A stretch of 21,795 nt of DNA. It comes from an uncultured Lachnospiraceae bacterium. Its GTDB lineage: Bacteria; Bacillota; Clostridia; Lachnospirales; Lachnospiraceae. The position numbers and the translations under genes are program-made. Location of the stretch: NCBI GenBank assembly GCA_900553305.1, contig USDI01000016.1, forward strand, positions 1-21,795, read 5' to 3'. The notes under the pieces were generated by a model. It saw only the letters and a list, made by a program, of their open reading frames with translations. It had not been told where the DNA came from and did not search any database. This document shows positions 15,601-21,795 of this stretch, piece after piece. Within the stretch, counting starts at the first letter, position 1; each line of letters starts with the position of its first letter.

Positions 15601-15636
15601 TAAAAATGTTTCCTGAAGCCCTGCATAAACAGGAAC
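15601..15636 (-). terminator. Weak terminator-like hairpin after nusG
   Basis: On the minus strand TTCCTG pairs with CAGGAA around a 14-base loop and is followed by ACATTTTTA, a few bases after the nusG stop. The stem is only 6 bp, so it may be a partial terminator or processing site between nusG and rplK. Confidence 0.4.
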
Positions 15637-15640
15637 TCCA

Positions 15641-16159
15641 TTAAGACATAAGTCTTACTTCTGCGAAGCTGATCTCGACAGGTGTTTCTCTGCCGAACAG
15701 TTCTACATTGATGGTTGCCGTCTGCTTGCCGTAATCCATTCTTTGGACCACGCCAACGGTATCCTTCCAGACACCTGCAACAACCGCAATGGTATCGCCC
15801 TCCTTGAAATCTACGGAAATGTTCTCTACCTTGATTCCAAGCGGCTTCATTTCTGCTTCGGATAACGGAACCGGCTTACTTCCGGGTCCCACAAATCCTG
15901 TTACGCCTCTGGTATTACGAACTACATACCAGGTATCATCATTCATCACCATATTAATCAGAACATAACCGGGGAACATCTTTTTCTGAACCGTCTTACG
16001 TGCACCGTTCTTCATTTCAACAACATCCTGCATCGGAACACGGACTTCTAAAATTTCTTCCTCTAAATGTCTGTTCTCAATGGTTTTCTCAATATTCGCT
16101 TTAACCTTATTCTCATATCCTGAATAGGTGTGTACTACATACCAGTTTGCTTCTGCCAT
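15641..16159 (-). CDS. nusG: Transcription termination/antitermination protein NusG
   Basis: NusG binds RNA polymerase across the cleft and affects elongation and pausing. The 172-residue protein has the NGN domain (MAEANWYVVHTYSGYENKVK; MFPGYVLINM; WYVVRNTRGVTGFVG) and a C-terminal KOW domain (about residues 118-172, FKEGDTIAVVAGVWKDTVGV ... FGRETPVEISFAEV). Start ATG at 16159; it is 14 bp downstream of secE. Ends TAA. The length matches bacterial NusG and not the longer RfaH or LoaP paralogues. Confidence 0.98.
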   Translation of the reverse strand: MAEANWYVVHTYSGYENKVKANIEKTIENRHLEEEILEVRVPMQDVVEMKNGARKTVQKKMFPGYVLINMVMNDDTWYVVRNTRGVTGFVGPGSKPVPLSEAEMKPLGIKVENISVDFKEGDTIAVVAGVWKDTVGVVQRMDYGKQTATINVELFGRETPVEISFAEVRLMS

Positions 16160-16173
16160 ACATTCACCTCATT

Positions 16174-16383
16174 CTACAGACTTGTCAGGAAATTAACGCC
16201 GTACTGCATTGCGACATCAAGTACCGCAATAATAGCTGCTACTACCACGGAAATGCACACAACTGCAACAGACTGTTTAACGAGTGAGTCCTTATCAGGC
16301 CATGAGATCTTCTTATACTCAGCCTTAACGCCTTTGAAAAAACCAGGTTTCTTTGTCTTTTCATTCTTTGCGGATTCTGCCAT
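16174..16383 (-). CDS. secE: Preprotein translocase subunit SecE
   Basis: SecE is the small clamp subunit of the SecYEG channel. This is the short, single-span Gram-positive form: 69 residues, MAESAKNEKTKKPGFFKGVK, the conserved amphipathic segment AEYKKISWPDKDSLVKQS, and one hydrophobic helix (about residues 41-62, AVVCISVVVAAIIAVLDVAM). The ATG at 16383 is preceded by AAAGGAG; an in-frame TTG five codons upstream is inside that site and is rejected. It lies between rpmG (27 bp) and nusG (14 bp). No tRNA-Trp gene is present here, though one is common at this locus. Confidence 0.95.
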   Translation of the reverse strand: MAESAKNEKTKKPGFFKGVKAEYKKISWPDKDSLVKQSVAVVCISVVVAAIIAVLDVAMQYGVNFLTSL

Positions 16384-16410
16384 GATAACTCCTTTCAAAC
16401 AACAGCGTAA

Positions 16411-16560
16411 TTATTTGGTTTCCTTGTGTAAAGTATGAGTTTTGCAGAATCTACAATATTTCTTGGTTTCCATTCTGTCCGGATGATTCTTCTTATCCTT
16501 CGTAGTGTTGTAGTTACGCTGCTTACACTCTGTACAAGCTAATGTGATCTTCGTACGCAT
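16411..16560 (-). CDS. rpmG: 50S ribosomal protein L33
   Basis: This short gene encodes a 49-residue L33: MRTKITLACTECKQRNYNTT, then KDKKNHPDRMETKKYC and RFCKTHTLHKETK. Cysteines 9, 12, 36 and 39 form two CxxC pairs, so it is the zinc-binding (C+) form. The ATG at 16560 is preceded by TTGGAGG with eight bases spacing; stop TAA at 16411-16413. It is the first gene of the rpmG-secE-nusG-rplK-rplA unit, downstream of two promoter candidates. Confidence 0.97.
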   Translation of the reverse strand: MRTKITLACTECKQRNYNTTKDKKNHPDRMETKKYCRFCKTHTLHKETK

Positions 16561-16631
16561 TCTCTATTCCTCCAATCTAATATCCGAATTTTAAGCACAA
16601 AAAAAAGACCTAAATTGCATCTCGTTTGATA

Positions 16632-16660
16632 ACTATAACACAGTCAAGCCCTTCCGTCAA
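16632..16660 (-). promoter_or_regulatory. Proximal promoter of the rpmG unit
   Basis: Minus-strand TTGACG, 17-base spacer ending TGT (extended -10), TATAGT, about 70 bp before the rpmG start. Confidence 0.8.
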
Positions 16661-16683
16661 TACAAAAATAAATATTTTCCGGC

Positions 16684-16710
16684 TAATGATCTCCGATCGC
16701 AAACCGATAT
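16684..16710 (+). promoter_or_regulatory. Sigma-28 (FliA/SigD)-like promoter candidate
   Basis: TAAT, 15 bases, ACCGATAT. The Bacillus SigD consensus is TAAA-N15-GCCGATAT, so 10 of 12 positions match. It points toward the FliD-like gene, 243 bp before its start, which is far but fits the expected class of flagellar promoter. Confidence 0.5.
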
Positions 16711-16824
16711 ATAATAATAGGAAATCAGTAGTTCCAATGCACTACTTGAAATTCATCTGTCAGCATGCTACACTTTATTTATAAAAGTAGGTTTTTATGC
16801 CCTGATGCACATGTTGACTTAGCA

Positions 16825-16853
16825 ACTATAACACGGATGGTTCATATTTGCAA
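16825..16853 (-). promoter_or_regulatory. Distal promoter candidate of the rpmG unit
   Basis: Minus-strand TTGCAA, 17-base spacer ending TGT, TATAGT. It shares GTGTTATAGTT with the proximal promoter 193 bp downstream. The long leader it would give overlaps the sigma-28-like site on the other strand. The rest of the 392-bp gap (16561-16952) shows only a weak hairpin near 16768-16790. Confidence 0.5.
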
Positions 16854-16952
16854 GTATCTTACAGGCTATGGAAATAATCAGTCAAATGACACAATTATTT
16901 CTGTGTAGCCGAACCGGTGCATCATATTCACGGATGAAAGGAGGGGGCAGTT

Positions 16953-18263
16953 ATGGCATACAATTCGATTATGAATACCGTCTATAATCATTATCTGACG
17001 ACTTATGCGCCGAAGAAAACTTCTTCGCAGTATGACACGCATAAGAAAAGCGAGCTCCGCAGTATCTATAACTCCATGGTCAAATTAAATAAAGACGCTC
17101 CCCTGTATCTTTTTGATACAAGCAGAGAATCCCGTGAATTTGCAGTGGGCTTAAAGGAAAATGCCCGTCTCCTGCGTAACACCATTGTTTCTTTAGGTGG
17201 TGTCGGGGATGACGAAATGTTCCAAAAGAAAACAGCCTATTCCAGCAATCCGGATATGGTTGATGCTACCTATATCGGCGAGCCGGACGGAAATACCGGT
17301 GTTCCTTCCTTTACCATCGAAGTAACCGGACTTGCAACCAGTCAGGAGAATCTCGGAAATATTCTTCCTTCCGATGACAAAATAACACTGGCTCCGGACA
17401 CCTACTCTTTTGATATTACAATTAATGATCTGAGCTACGAGTTTCAGTATAATATCCACGAAGGTGAGACGAACCGCGACGTTCAGGAACGTCTTTCCCG
17501 GCTGATTAATAAAGCAGATATCGGTGTAAATGCTGATATTCTGGAGGACGGCAAGGGAAACAGCGCCCTGCGCTTAACCTCCGCTTCCGACGGTGTGAAG
17601 GCCGGACGTGATACCATTTTCCATGTATCCGACAATCATACCAGTAAGATTGCAGGAACAGTGGATTACTTAGGTCTTGACTTTGTTTCCCGCAAACCCT
17701 CCAATGCAGAATTCCTGTTAAACGGAGAGCCGAGAACCGCATCCACGAATCACTTTACGATTGATAATACTTACGAACTGACCCTGAAAGGTGTTCACAC
17801 GGCAGATGGGGATGCTGCTACTGTCGGATTGAAAACCGACCTTGAGTCCTTAACCGAGAATGTTGGTAATCTGATCGGTGGATACAATTCTTTCATCCGC
17901 TCCGCCACACAGTATCAGGAGCTGCATCCGAAGAGCAGCCAGCTCATCAGTGAAATGAAACGGATGTCTGCCCATTATCTTCCGGGACTTGAGAAGCTTG
18001 GATTGTCCTTTGAAGAAGACGGACAGTTATCCATGGATGAAAATGCATTCCATCAGGGAATTCTTGCAGATGAGAACTTTTCTTCCCTTTCAAATATGAA
18101 GGACTTTACGAATGCCGTATTGCGGAAGACGAACCAGATTTCGCTGAATCCGATGGCGTATATTGACAAGACCATTGTGGCCTATAAGAATCCCGGACAT
18201 AATTTCTCGTCACCGTATGTAACCAGTAATTATAGTGGGATGTTGTTTAATAGTTATTGTTAG
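16953..18263 (+). CDS. FliD-like flagellar filament cap/hook-associated protein
   Basis: The 436-residue protein resembles flagellar hook-associated protein 2 (FliD) in its middle and C-terminal parts. Residues about 119-210 (FTIEVTGLATSQENLGN; YSFDITINDLSYEFQYNIH; GNSALRLTSASDGVKAG) look like the beta-rich FliD domains, and AEFLLNGEPRTASTNHFTID with YELTLKGVH is a flagellin hook-IN-type motif. The N-terminus (MAYNSIMNTVYNHYLTTYAP) lacks the usual FliD start GLxSGLDTxxIV, and there is no signal peptide. The protein ends FNSYC. ATG at 16953 follows AAAGGAGGGGG. A sigma-28-like promoter is upstream. The gene stands alone on the plus strand; no other flagellar gene is in the window. Function as filament cap is inferred from similarity; a cap-related export or assembly protein is also possible. 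Confidence 0.75.
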   Translation: MAYNSIMNTVYNHYLTTYAPKKTSSQYDTHKKSELRSIYNSMVKLNKDAPLYLFDTSRESREFAVGLKENARLLRNTIVSLGGVGDDEMFQKKTAYSSNPDMVDATYIGEPDGNTGVPSFTIEVTGLATSQENLGNILPSDDKITLAPDTYSFDITINDLSYEFQYNIHEGETNRDVQERLSRLINKADIGVNADILEDGKGNSALRLTSASDGVKAGRDTIFHVSDNHTSKIAGTVDYLGLDFVSRKPSNAEFLLNGEPRTASTNHFTIDNTYELTLKGVHTADGDAATVGLKTDLESLTENVGNLIGGYNSFIRSATQYQELHPKSSQLISEMKRMSAHYLPGLEKLGLSFEEDGQLSMDENAFHQGILADENFSSLSNMKDFTNAVLRKTNQISLNPMAYIDKTIVAYKNPGHNFSSPYVTSNYSGMLFNSYC

Positions 18264-18296
18264 AATTGATCTATGCCTTAATAGAACTAAACGGAC

Positions 18297-18486
18297 GCTC
18301 AGAAGAAAAATATAACCGCAGACACGCGTCGTTTTCTAGTCGCTTCGTGCGCTGATTAACCGGCATTCGCACAAACTCGTCCTTCGGACTCAAACAGTGT
18401 GCTCGGTGCCGGTCACTAGCCCAAAGCGACTGACGAAAGCCTCGCGAAAAGTCTGCTTGTTATATTTTGTCTTCTGAGCTGTTTTT
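18297..18486. repeat. Large palindromic element (183 bp, five stacked stems), possible bidirectional terminator
   Basis: From outside in: GCTCAGAAGA + AAAATATAAC + GCAGAC (18297-18323) pairs with 18451-18479 with a one-base bulge and a small loop; AGTCGCTT (18338-18345) pairs with AAGCGACT (18424-18431); CCGGCA (18360-18365) with TGCCGG (18407-18412); GCACA (18369-18373) with TGTGC (18398-18402); GTCC (18379-18382) with GGAC (18386-18389). On the plus strand it is followed by TGTTTTTTG, so it can end the FliD-like transcript. It lies between convergent genes. The rest of the 433-bp gap (18487-18620) is AT-rich with nothing I recognise. Confidence 0.7.
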
Positions 18487-18620
18487 TGATGATTAGAGAC
18501 TGAATAAGCTTATATAGTCATATAAATTAATATATAATTACATTCACAAGCAGAAAACAAATTAATATGTTGAATGGTGTTGTGAATAGTTATGTCCAAG
18601 CAATATATAGCTTTGAATTA

Positions 18621-18662
18621 TAAAAACATAGGAATAGTACTTATTTTTAGTACCATTCCTAT
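18621..18662 (-). terminator. Rho-independent terminator after glf
   Basis: On the minus strand ATAGGAATGGTACT pairs with AGTACTATTCCTAT (14 bp, one mismatch, 7-base loop) and is followed by GTTTTTA. It lies 34 bp after the glf stop. Confidence 0.8.
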
Positions 18663-18696
18663 AATTGTTTACAATAATTAAGTTAACACTATCAAA

Positions 18697-19830
18697 TCAA
18701 TTCTGCGCTTCGCACATTTCCCAGGCTGCTTCAATGACTTTATCCATGTCATAATATTTGTACTGGCCAAGGCGGCCGCCAAATAAAACATTCTTCTCTT
18801 TCGCAGCAAGTTCCTGATACTTCTGATATAACGCATTGTTCCGTTCATTGTTCACTGGATAATACGGTTCATCGCCCGGATGCCAGTCAGCCGGATACTC
18901 ACGGGTAATGAGTGTTCCTTCTCCCTTACCGAACTCAAAATGCTTATGCTCAATAATCCGGGTATAGGGAACTTCGCGTTCGGTATAGTTGATCACGGCA
19001 TTGCCCTGGTAGTTGTCACATTCCGGCATATCCTCCTGCTCAAAATGCAGGGAACGATATTCGAGATTACCAAGGGAATAGTCGAAATACTCATCAATCA
19101 TTCCGGTATAAAGCACCTTGTCATAGGTGATGGCGTCCGTTCCATTGGCAAGAGCCGTTTCCTGTTCCTTCACAAAGGAACCATACTCGGTATTGAGGCG
19201 GACTTCGGTTCCATCCAGCATTTTTTCGATCATAGCAGTATAGCCGCCAACCGGAATTCCCTGATAGCGGTCGGTGAAGTAATTATTGTCATAAGTAAAT
19301 CGCAGCGGAAGCCGTTTGATAATAAAGGCAGGAAGTTCCCGGCAGTCTCTTCCCCACTGCTTCTCTGTATAACCTTTCACCAGCTTCTCATAGACATCCC
19401 TGCCGGCGAGCTTTAATGCCTGCTCTTCCAGATTCTGTGGTTCTGTAATGCCCAGCTCTGCGATCTGTTCTTCGATCTTCGCCTTTGCTTCGGCAGGCGT
19501 TTTAATCCCCCAAAGTTTACTGAATGTATTCATATTAAATGGAAGATTATAGATCTCATCCTTATAAATGGCCATCGGTGAATTCACGAAATGGTTAAAC
19601 TCCGCAAACTGCTGTACATAGTTCCAGACCTTGGAATTCGAAGTATGGAAAATATGTGCGCCATATTCATGCACCCGGATACCGCGCACTTCACGTGTAT
19701 AAATGTTACCTGCCAGATGATCCCTCTTATCAATCACCAGACAGGTCCTCCCCTTTTGTCTCATCTCGTAAGAAAAGACCGAGCCAAACAGCCCGGCCCC
19801 TACGATCAGATAATCGTAATGCTTATTCAT
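18697..19830 (-). CDS. glf: UDP-galactopyranose mutase
   Basis: This flavoenzyme interconverts UDP-galactopyranose and UDP-galactofuranose, the donor for galactofuranose in surface polysaccharides. The protein is 377 residues, normal for bacterial UGM (about 370-390). It opens with the FAD-binding Rossmann motif YLIVGAGLFGSVFS (G11xG13xxG16) and has VIDKRDHLAGNIYTREV, EYGAHIFHTSNSKVW, YTEKQWGRDCRELPAFIIKR, FTDRYQGIPVGGYTAMIE, LYTGMIDEYFDYSLG, YPVNNERN and the C-terminal FGGRLGQYKYYDMDKVI. The ATG at 19830 overlaps the stop of the upstream HTH gene by one base (TAATG), with AGGAGG four bases before it inside that gene, so the two are translationally coupled. It ends in TGA, evidence that TGA is a normal stop in this genome. 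No other polysaccharide gene adjoins it except the CgeB-like gene further right. Confidence 0.97.
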   Translation of the reverse strand: MNKHYDYLIVGAGLFGSVFSYEMRQKGRTCLVIDKRDHLAGNIYTREVRGIRVHEYGAHIFHTSNSKVWNYVQQFAEFNHFVNSPMAIYKDEIYNLPFNMNTFSKLWGIKTPAEAKAKIEEQIAELGITEPQNLEEQALKLAGRDVYEKLVKGYTEKQWGRDCRELPAFIIKRLPLRFTYDNNYFTDRYQGIPVGGYTAMIEKMLDGTEVRLNTEYGSFVKEQETALANGTDAITYDKVLYTGMIDEYFDYSLGNLEYRSLHFEQEDMPECDNYQGNAVINYTEREVPYTRIIEHKHFEFGKGEGTLITREYPADWHPGDEPYYPVNNERNNALYQKYQELAAKEKNVLFGGRLGQYKYYDMDKVIEAAWEMCEAQN

Positions 19831-20165
19831 TAAGCCTCCTTGTACTTGTCAAGCTGAACGTAATCCTCCATCATTTCAAGGATCTTCTTGCGTCCTCTCT
19901 TATTTAACTGAATGTAATACTGCATCACTCTGTTCTCAAGCAGCTTCTCGCCAAGAACTTCACCTTTCTCCAAAGAAGAAAAGTCCACCGGATTCAGGCT
20001 TAATTTATCACAGATACGAATAACCGTACCGTATGCCATTCCTTCAATTCCTCTGTCCAGTGCAGTTACCAGTGTACTGTATGGAATCTCCATATCGATT
20101 GCGAACTGTCTGACACTCTTATACTGCTTTAAAATTTCTGCCTTTAAAATCTCTGCTTTCGTCAT
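19830..20165 (-). CDS. Small XRE/Cro-CI-type helix-turn-helix regulator
   Basis: The 111-residue protein has an N-terminal Cro/CI-like HTH (about residues 16-60): SVRQFAIDMEIPYSTLVTAL is the core, followed by YGTVIRICDKLSLNPVDF, a typical third-to-fifth helix ending. The C-terminal half (LENRVMQYYIQLNKRGRKKI onward) is helical and charged and may mediate dimerisation. The start at 20165 is chosen because GGAGG lies seven bases upstream and the upstream extension to 20234 is Cys/Phe-rich and unlike protein. It is the first gene of an operon with glf and has a good promoter about 100 bp upstream. It may regulate its own operon; the target is unknown. Confidence 0.85.
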   Translation of the reverse strand: MTKAEILKAEILKQYKSVRQFAIDMEIPYSTLVTALDRGIEGMAYGTVIRICDKLSLNPVDFSSLEKGEVLGEKLLENRVMQYYIQLNKRGRKKILEMMEDYVQLDKYKEA

Positions 20166-20264
20166 TTCATAGCCTCCATTAAATGTAAAAAAATAGATAA
20201 ATGTTCTGCAAACCACATGCAAACACGTATGCATCCGATCAAATCTTATGCATTTCGCACGGCT

Positions 20265-20293
20265 AGTATATCATATAACGAAAACAATGTCTA
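20265..20293 (-). promoter_or_regulatory. Promoter of the HTH-glf operon
   Basis: Minus-strand TAGACA, 17-base spacer ending TGA (extended -10), TATACT. The roughly 95-base leader contains two ATGCAT repeats (near 20250 and 20230) and TGCATACGTGTTTGCA-like symmetry, possible operator material for the HTH protein (inference). Confidence 0.75.
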
Positions 20294-20460
20294 TCGAATT
20301 TCGACCGAACTCGTGTATTTTTAACGGTTCACAAACTACATTTTTTCTTTAATTTATGATATCGGCAGTCTCATAAGCCACGTGATGCTGTGCTTATCCC
20401 TTATAAGTATTGCATTCCTATAGCTATTCCCATACCTTGTCCCTATGCCTTATTTATCCC

Positions 20461-20489
20461 TTGCAATCAGAGCAGTAATGTGATATGTT
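20461..20489 (+). promoter_or_regulatory. Promoter candidate of queT
   Basis: TTGCAA, 17-base spacer ending TGA (extended -10), TATGTT. Transcription would begin about ten bases before the riboswitch. Upstream, 20340-20460 is pyrimidine-rich with two TTATCCCTT copies and no gene. Confidence 0.55.
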
Positions 20490-20506
20490 ATACAGGCTGT
20501 TTATGT

Positions 20507-20549
20507 CGAGTGTTCGAGACCTTCCACTCGTAAAACAAAACTAAAGGAG
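20507..20549 (+). ncRNA. preQ1-I-type riboswitch (translational)
   Basis: A 6-bp stem CGAGTG/CACTCG closes a 12-base loop TTCGAGACCTTC and is followed by an A-rich tail TAAAACAAAACTAAAGGAG that includes the queT Shine-Dalgarno site. The layout matches class I preQ1 aptamers: GUUC at the start of the loop, AG further on, a C at the loop end, and a tail AAAACUAA. Loop CCUU can pair with tail AAGG, hiding the ribosome binding site. Location before queT supports it. Confidence 0.75.
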
Positions 20550-20556
20550 AAAACAA

Positions 20557-21051
20557 ATGAACAAGAAAGTATTGTACCTCGTACACGGGGCAGTTATCGC
20601 TGCTCTTTATGTTGTGCTGACTCTGTTAGCCAACTCTCTGGGACTGGCAAATTATGCCATTCAGGTTCGCTTCTCAGAAGCCCTGACCATTCTACCCGTA
20701 TTCACCCCCGCGGCTATACCCGGATTATTCTTAGGCTGCATCATCAGTAATACCCTTACCGGATGCATGCTGTTAGATATTATTTTCGGAAGTATTGCCA
20801 CGCTGATCGGTGCAGCCGGCACCTGGCTTTTGCGCAACAGGGCAAAATGGCTGGCCCCACTCCCCCCAATCGTTGCAAACACCATTATTGTTCCTTTCGT
20901 GCTTGCTTATGTTTATCATGTAGAAGGCGCGATCTACTACCTCATGCTGACCGTCGGTATTGGAGAGATTATTTCCTGTGGCATCTTAGGTATGCTGCTA
21001 CGTACTGTTCTGCAGAAATACCGTGGACAGATTTTTGATGTGAGAAGATAA
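20557..21051 (+). CDS. queT: QueT family queuosine-precursor ECF transporter S component
   Basis: QueT is the membrane substrate-binding subunit of an energy-coupling factor transporter, thought to import queuosine precursors such as preQ1 that become queuosine in tRNA. The 164-residue protein is strongly hydrophobic with about five membrane spans (roughly residues 8-28, 41-66, 68-90, 100-120, 123-150). Family sequence includes VHGAVIAALYVVLTLLAN, the conserved VRFSEALTILPVFTPAAIPG, LGCIISNTLTG and VGIGEIISCGILGMLL. The ATG at 20557 follows AAAGGAG, which forms part of the riboswitch tail. Control by preQ1 fits the function. The shared ATPase/transmembrane units of the ECF module are not in the window. 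Confidence 0.93.
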   Translation: MNKKVLYLVHGAVIAALYVVLTLLANSLGLANYAIQVRFSEALTILPVFTPAAIPGLFLGCIISNTLTGCMLLDIIFGSIATLIGAAGTWLLRNRAKWLAPLPPIVANTIIVPFVLAYVYHVEGAIYYLMLTVGIGEIISCGILGMLLRTVLQKYRGQIFDVRR

Positions 21052-21053
21052 AA

Positions 21054-21081
21054 TTGACACCTATGAAAAATGGATTAAAAT
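21054..21081 (+). promoter_or_regulatory. Promoter candidate of the CgeB-like gene
   Basis: TTGACA, 16-base spacer, TAAAAT; the perfect -35 begins three bases after the queT stop. A TATAAT is also present five bases further on but with 21-base spacing. No terminator is seen after queT. Confidence 0.6.
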
Positions 21082-21109
21082 ATAATTAATCATGTTGTAG
21101 GAGCAGCCA

Positions 21110-21795
21110 ATGAATTTACTATTCTACCGCTATGGAAATATATGTGAACCGGATATCATAGAGGCTTTTCGAAAGCTGAATATTAACGTATGTGAAGAAT
21201 GCGCTGAAATGAGAGATAAGTCTCTGACTCCCAGTCAGCAGGTAGATCTGTTACAGAAACAGTATCAGTCCCGCCCGTCCGGCGAGCCTTTCTTATTTAT
21301 TTTCAGTGTAAACTACTTCCCAGCAATTGCTGAATTCTGTCGTATTGCACAGATTCCCTATGTCTCCTGGACGGTAGACTGTCCGGTACTGGAGCTGTTT
21401 TCAAATTCTATCAAATATGATACCAACTTTATCTTTCTGTTTGATTATGCCCAGTACGAGTATTTCCAGCCGCAGAATCCGGATCATATCTTCTACCTTC
21501 CTCTGGCTACGAACGTAAACCGTTGGAAGCAGGTGTTAGCCTCCTCTTCCGGCAAACATCCTCAGGATCAAATATCCTTTGTCGGCTCCTTATACACTGA
21601 AAAGTGTAAATACAACAACCTGAAACTTTCTCCTTATACGGAAGGTTTTCTCACCGGATTAATGGAGGCTCAGCTTCGCCTGTATGGATGCAATATTATT
21701 GAAAGCGCGCTCACTCCACAGGTTATCAGGGAAATCAAGACTGCTGACAGCCATTTCTATGCACCGGACAACACATTCGCAAATACCGACTCCTT
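21110..21795 (+). CDS. CgeB/DUF3880-like glycosyltransferase-type protein, partial
   Basis: The frame opens at ATG 21110 (GTAGGAG upstream) and is still open at the window end, so 228 residues of the N-terminal part are visible. It begins MNLLFYRYGNICEPDIIEAF, with PFLFIFSVNYFPAIAEFCRI, PYVSWTVDCPVLELFSNS, FIFLFDYAQYEYF, IFYLPLATNVNRWKQVL and QISFVGSLYTEKCKYNNL. This is the usual course of DUF3880/CgeB-type proteins, related to GT-B glycosyltransferases: a Rossmann-like N-terminal domain, a WxVDxP turn, then an LPLA(T/A)N and FVGS motif. The C-terminal CgeB glycosyltransferase domain would lie beyond the window. Such proteins are found in spore-coat, surface or flagellin glycosylation loci; the acceptor here is unknown. 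Confidence 0.8.
   Translation, partial: MNLLFYRYGNICEPDIIEAFRKLNINVCEECAEMRDKSLTPSQQVDLLQKQYQSRPSGEPFLFIFSVNYFPAIAEFCRIAQIPYVSWTVDCPVLELFSNSIKYDTNFIFLFDYAQYEYFQPQNPDHIFYLPLATNVNRWKQVLASSSGKHPQDQISFVGSLYTEKCKYNNLKLSPYTEGFLTGLMEAQLRLYGCNIIESALTPQVIREIKTADSHFYAPDNTFANTDS

Noticed and set aside
20390..20460. Pyrimidine-rich stretch with two TTATCCCTT copies as a repeat array
   Set aside because: Only two imperfectly spaced copies, no regular unit, no CRISPR-like pattern.

Overview
The window looks like a chromosomal segment of a low-to-mid GC, probably flagellated Gram-positive anaerobe of the Clostridia, most likely Lachnospiraceae. This rests on the gene order rpmG-secE-nusG-rplK-rplA...rplJ-rplL...rpoB-rpoC...rpsL-rpsG-fusA, the protein sequences (12S-type 139-residue S12, long Clostridia-type RpoB/RpoC), strong Shine-Dalgarno sites, and a filament-cap-like protein of a kind I associate with motile Lachnospiraceae. 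No database search was possible, so the taxon is inferred.

Region 1 (1-16660, all minus strand) is the transcription/translation super-cluster. Read in the direction of transcription: two tandem promoters, rpmG, secE, nusG, a structured leader, rplK, rplA, terminator; capA; a promoter with L10 leader and attenuator, rplJ, rplL, terminator; a multi-hairpin repeat, promoter, rpoB, rpoC, terminator; a shorter copy of the same repeat, promoter, rpsL, rpsG, fusA. The cluster is therefore cut into at least four transcription units, each with a recognisable promoter, and three of the four junctions have a clear hairpin/T-run terminator. A membrane-anchored CapA-like gene is inserted between rplA and rplJ, which is normally an unbroken pair. 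fusA carries an in-frame TGA at codon 515, exactly at a conserved glycine of the domain IV loop, while the rest of the gene stays open and well conserved.

Region 2 (16661-18263) holds a divergent promoter region with a sigma-28-like promoter facing right, followed by a FliD-like flagellar protein gene. Region 3 (18264-18696) lies between two convergent genes and contains a striking 183-base palindromic element plus a terminator for glf. Region 4 (18697-20300, minus) is a two-gene operon of a small HTH regulator translationally coupled to UDP-galactopyranose mutase (cell-surface galactofuranose). Region 5 (20461-21051, plus) is a promoter, a preQ1-I-type riboswitch and queT, the substrate-binding subunit of a queuosine-precursor ECF transporter. 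Region 6 (21054-21795) begins a CgeB/DUF3880-like gene that runs off the right end.

Most of the window is ordinary housekeeping DNA. The points worth a second look are the fusA nonsense codon, the capA insertion, the family of structured palindromic repeats next to the rpoBC and str promoters, and the large folded element at 18297-18479. I found no CRISPR array, phage, transposase, rRNA or tRNA.
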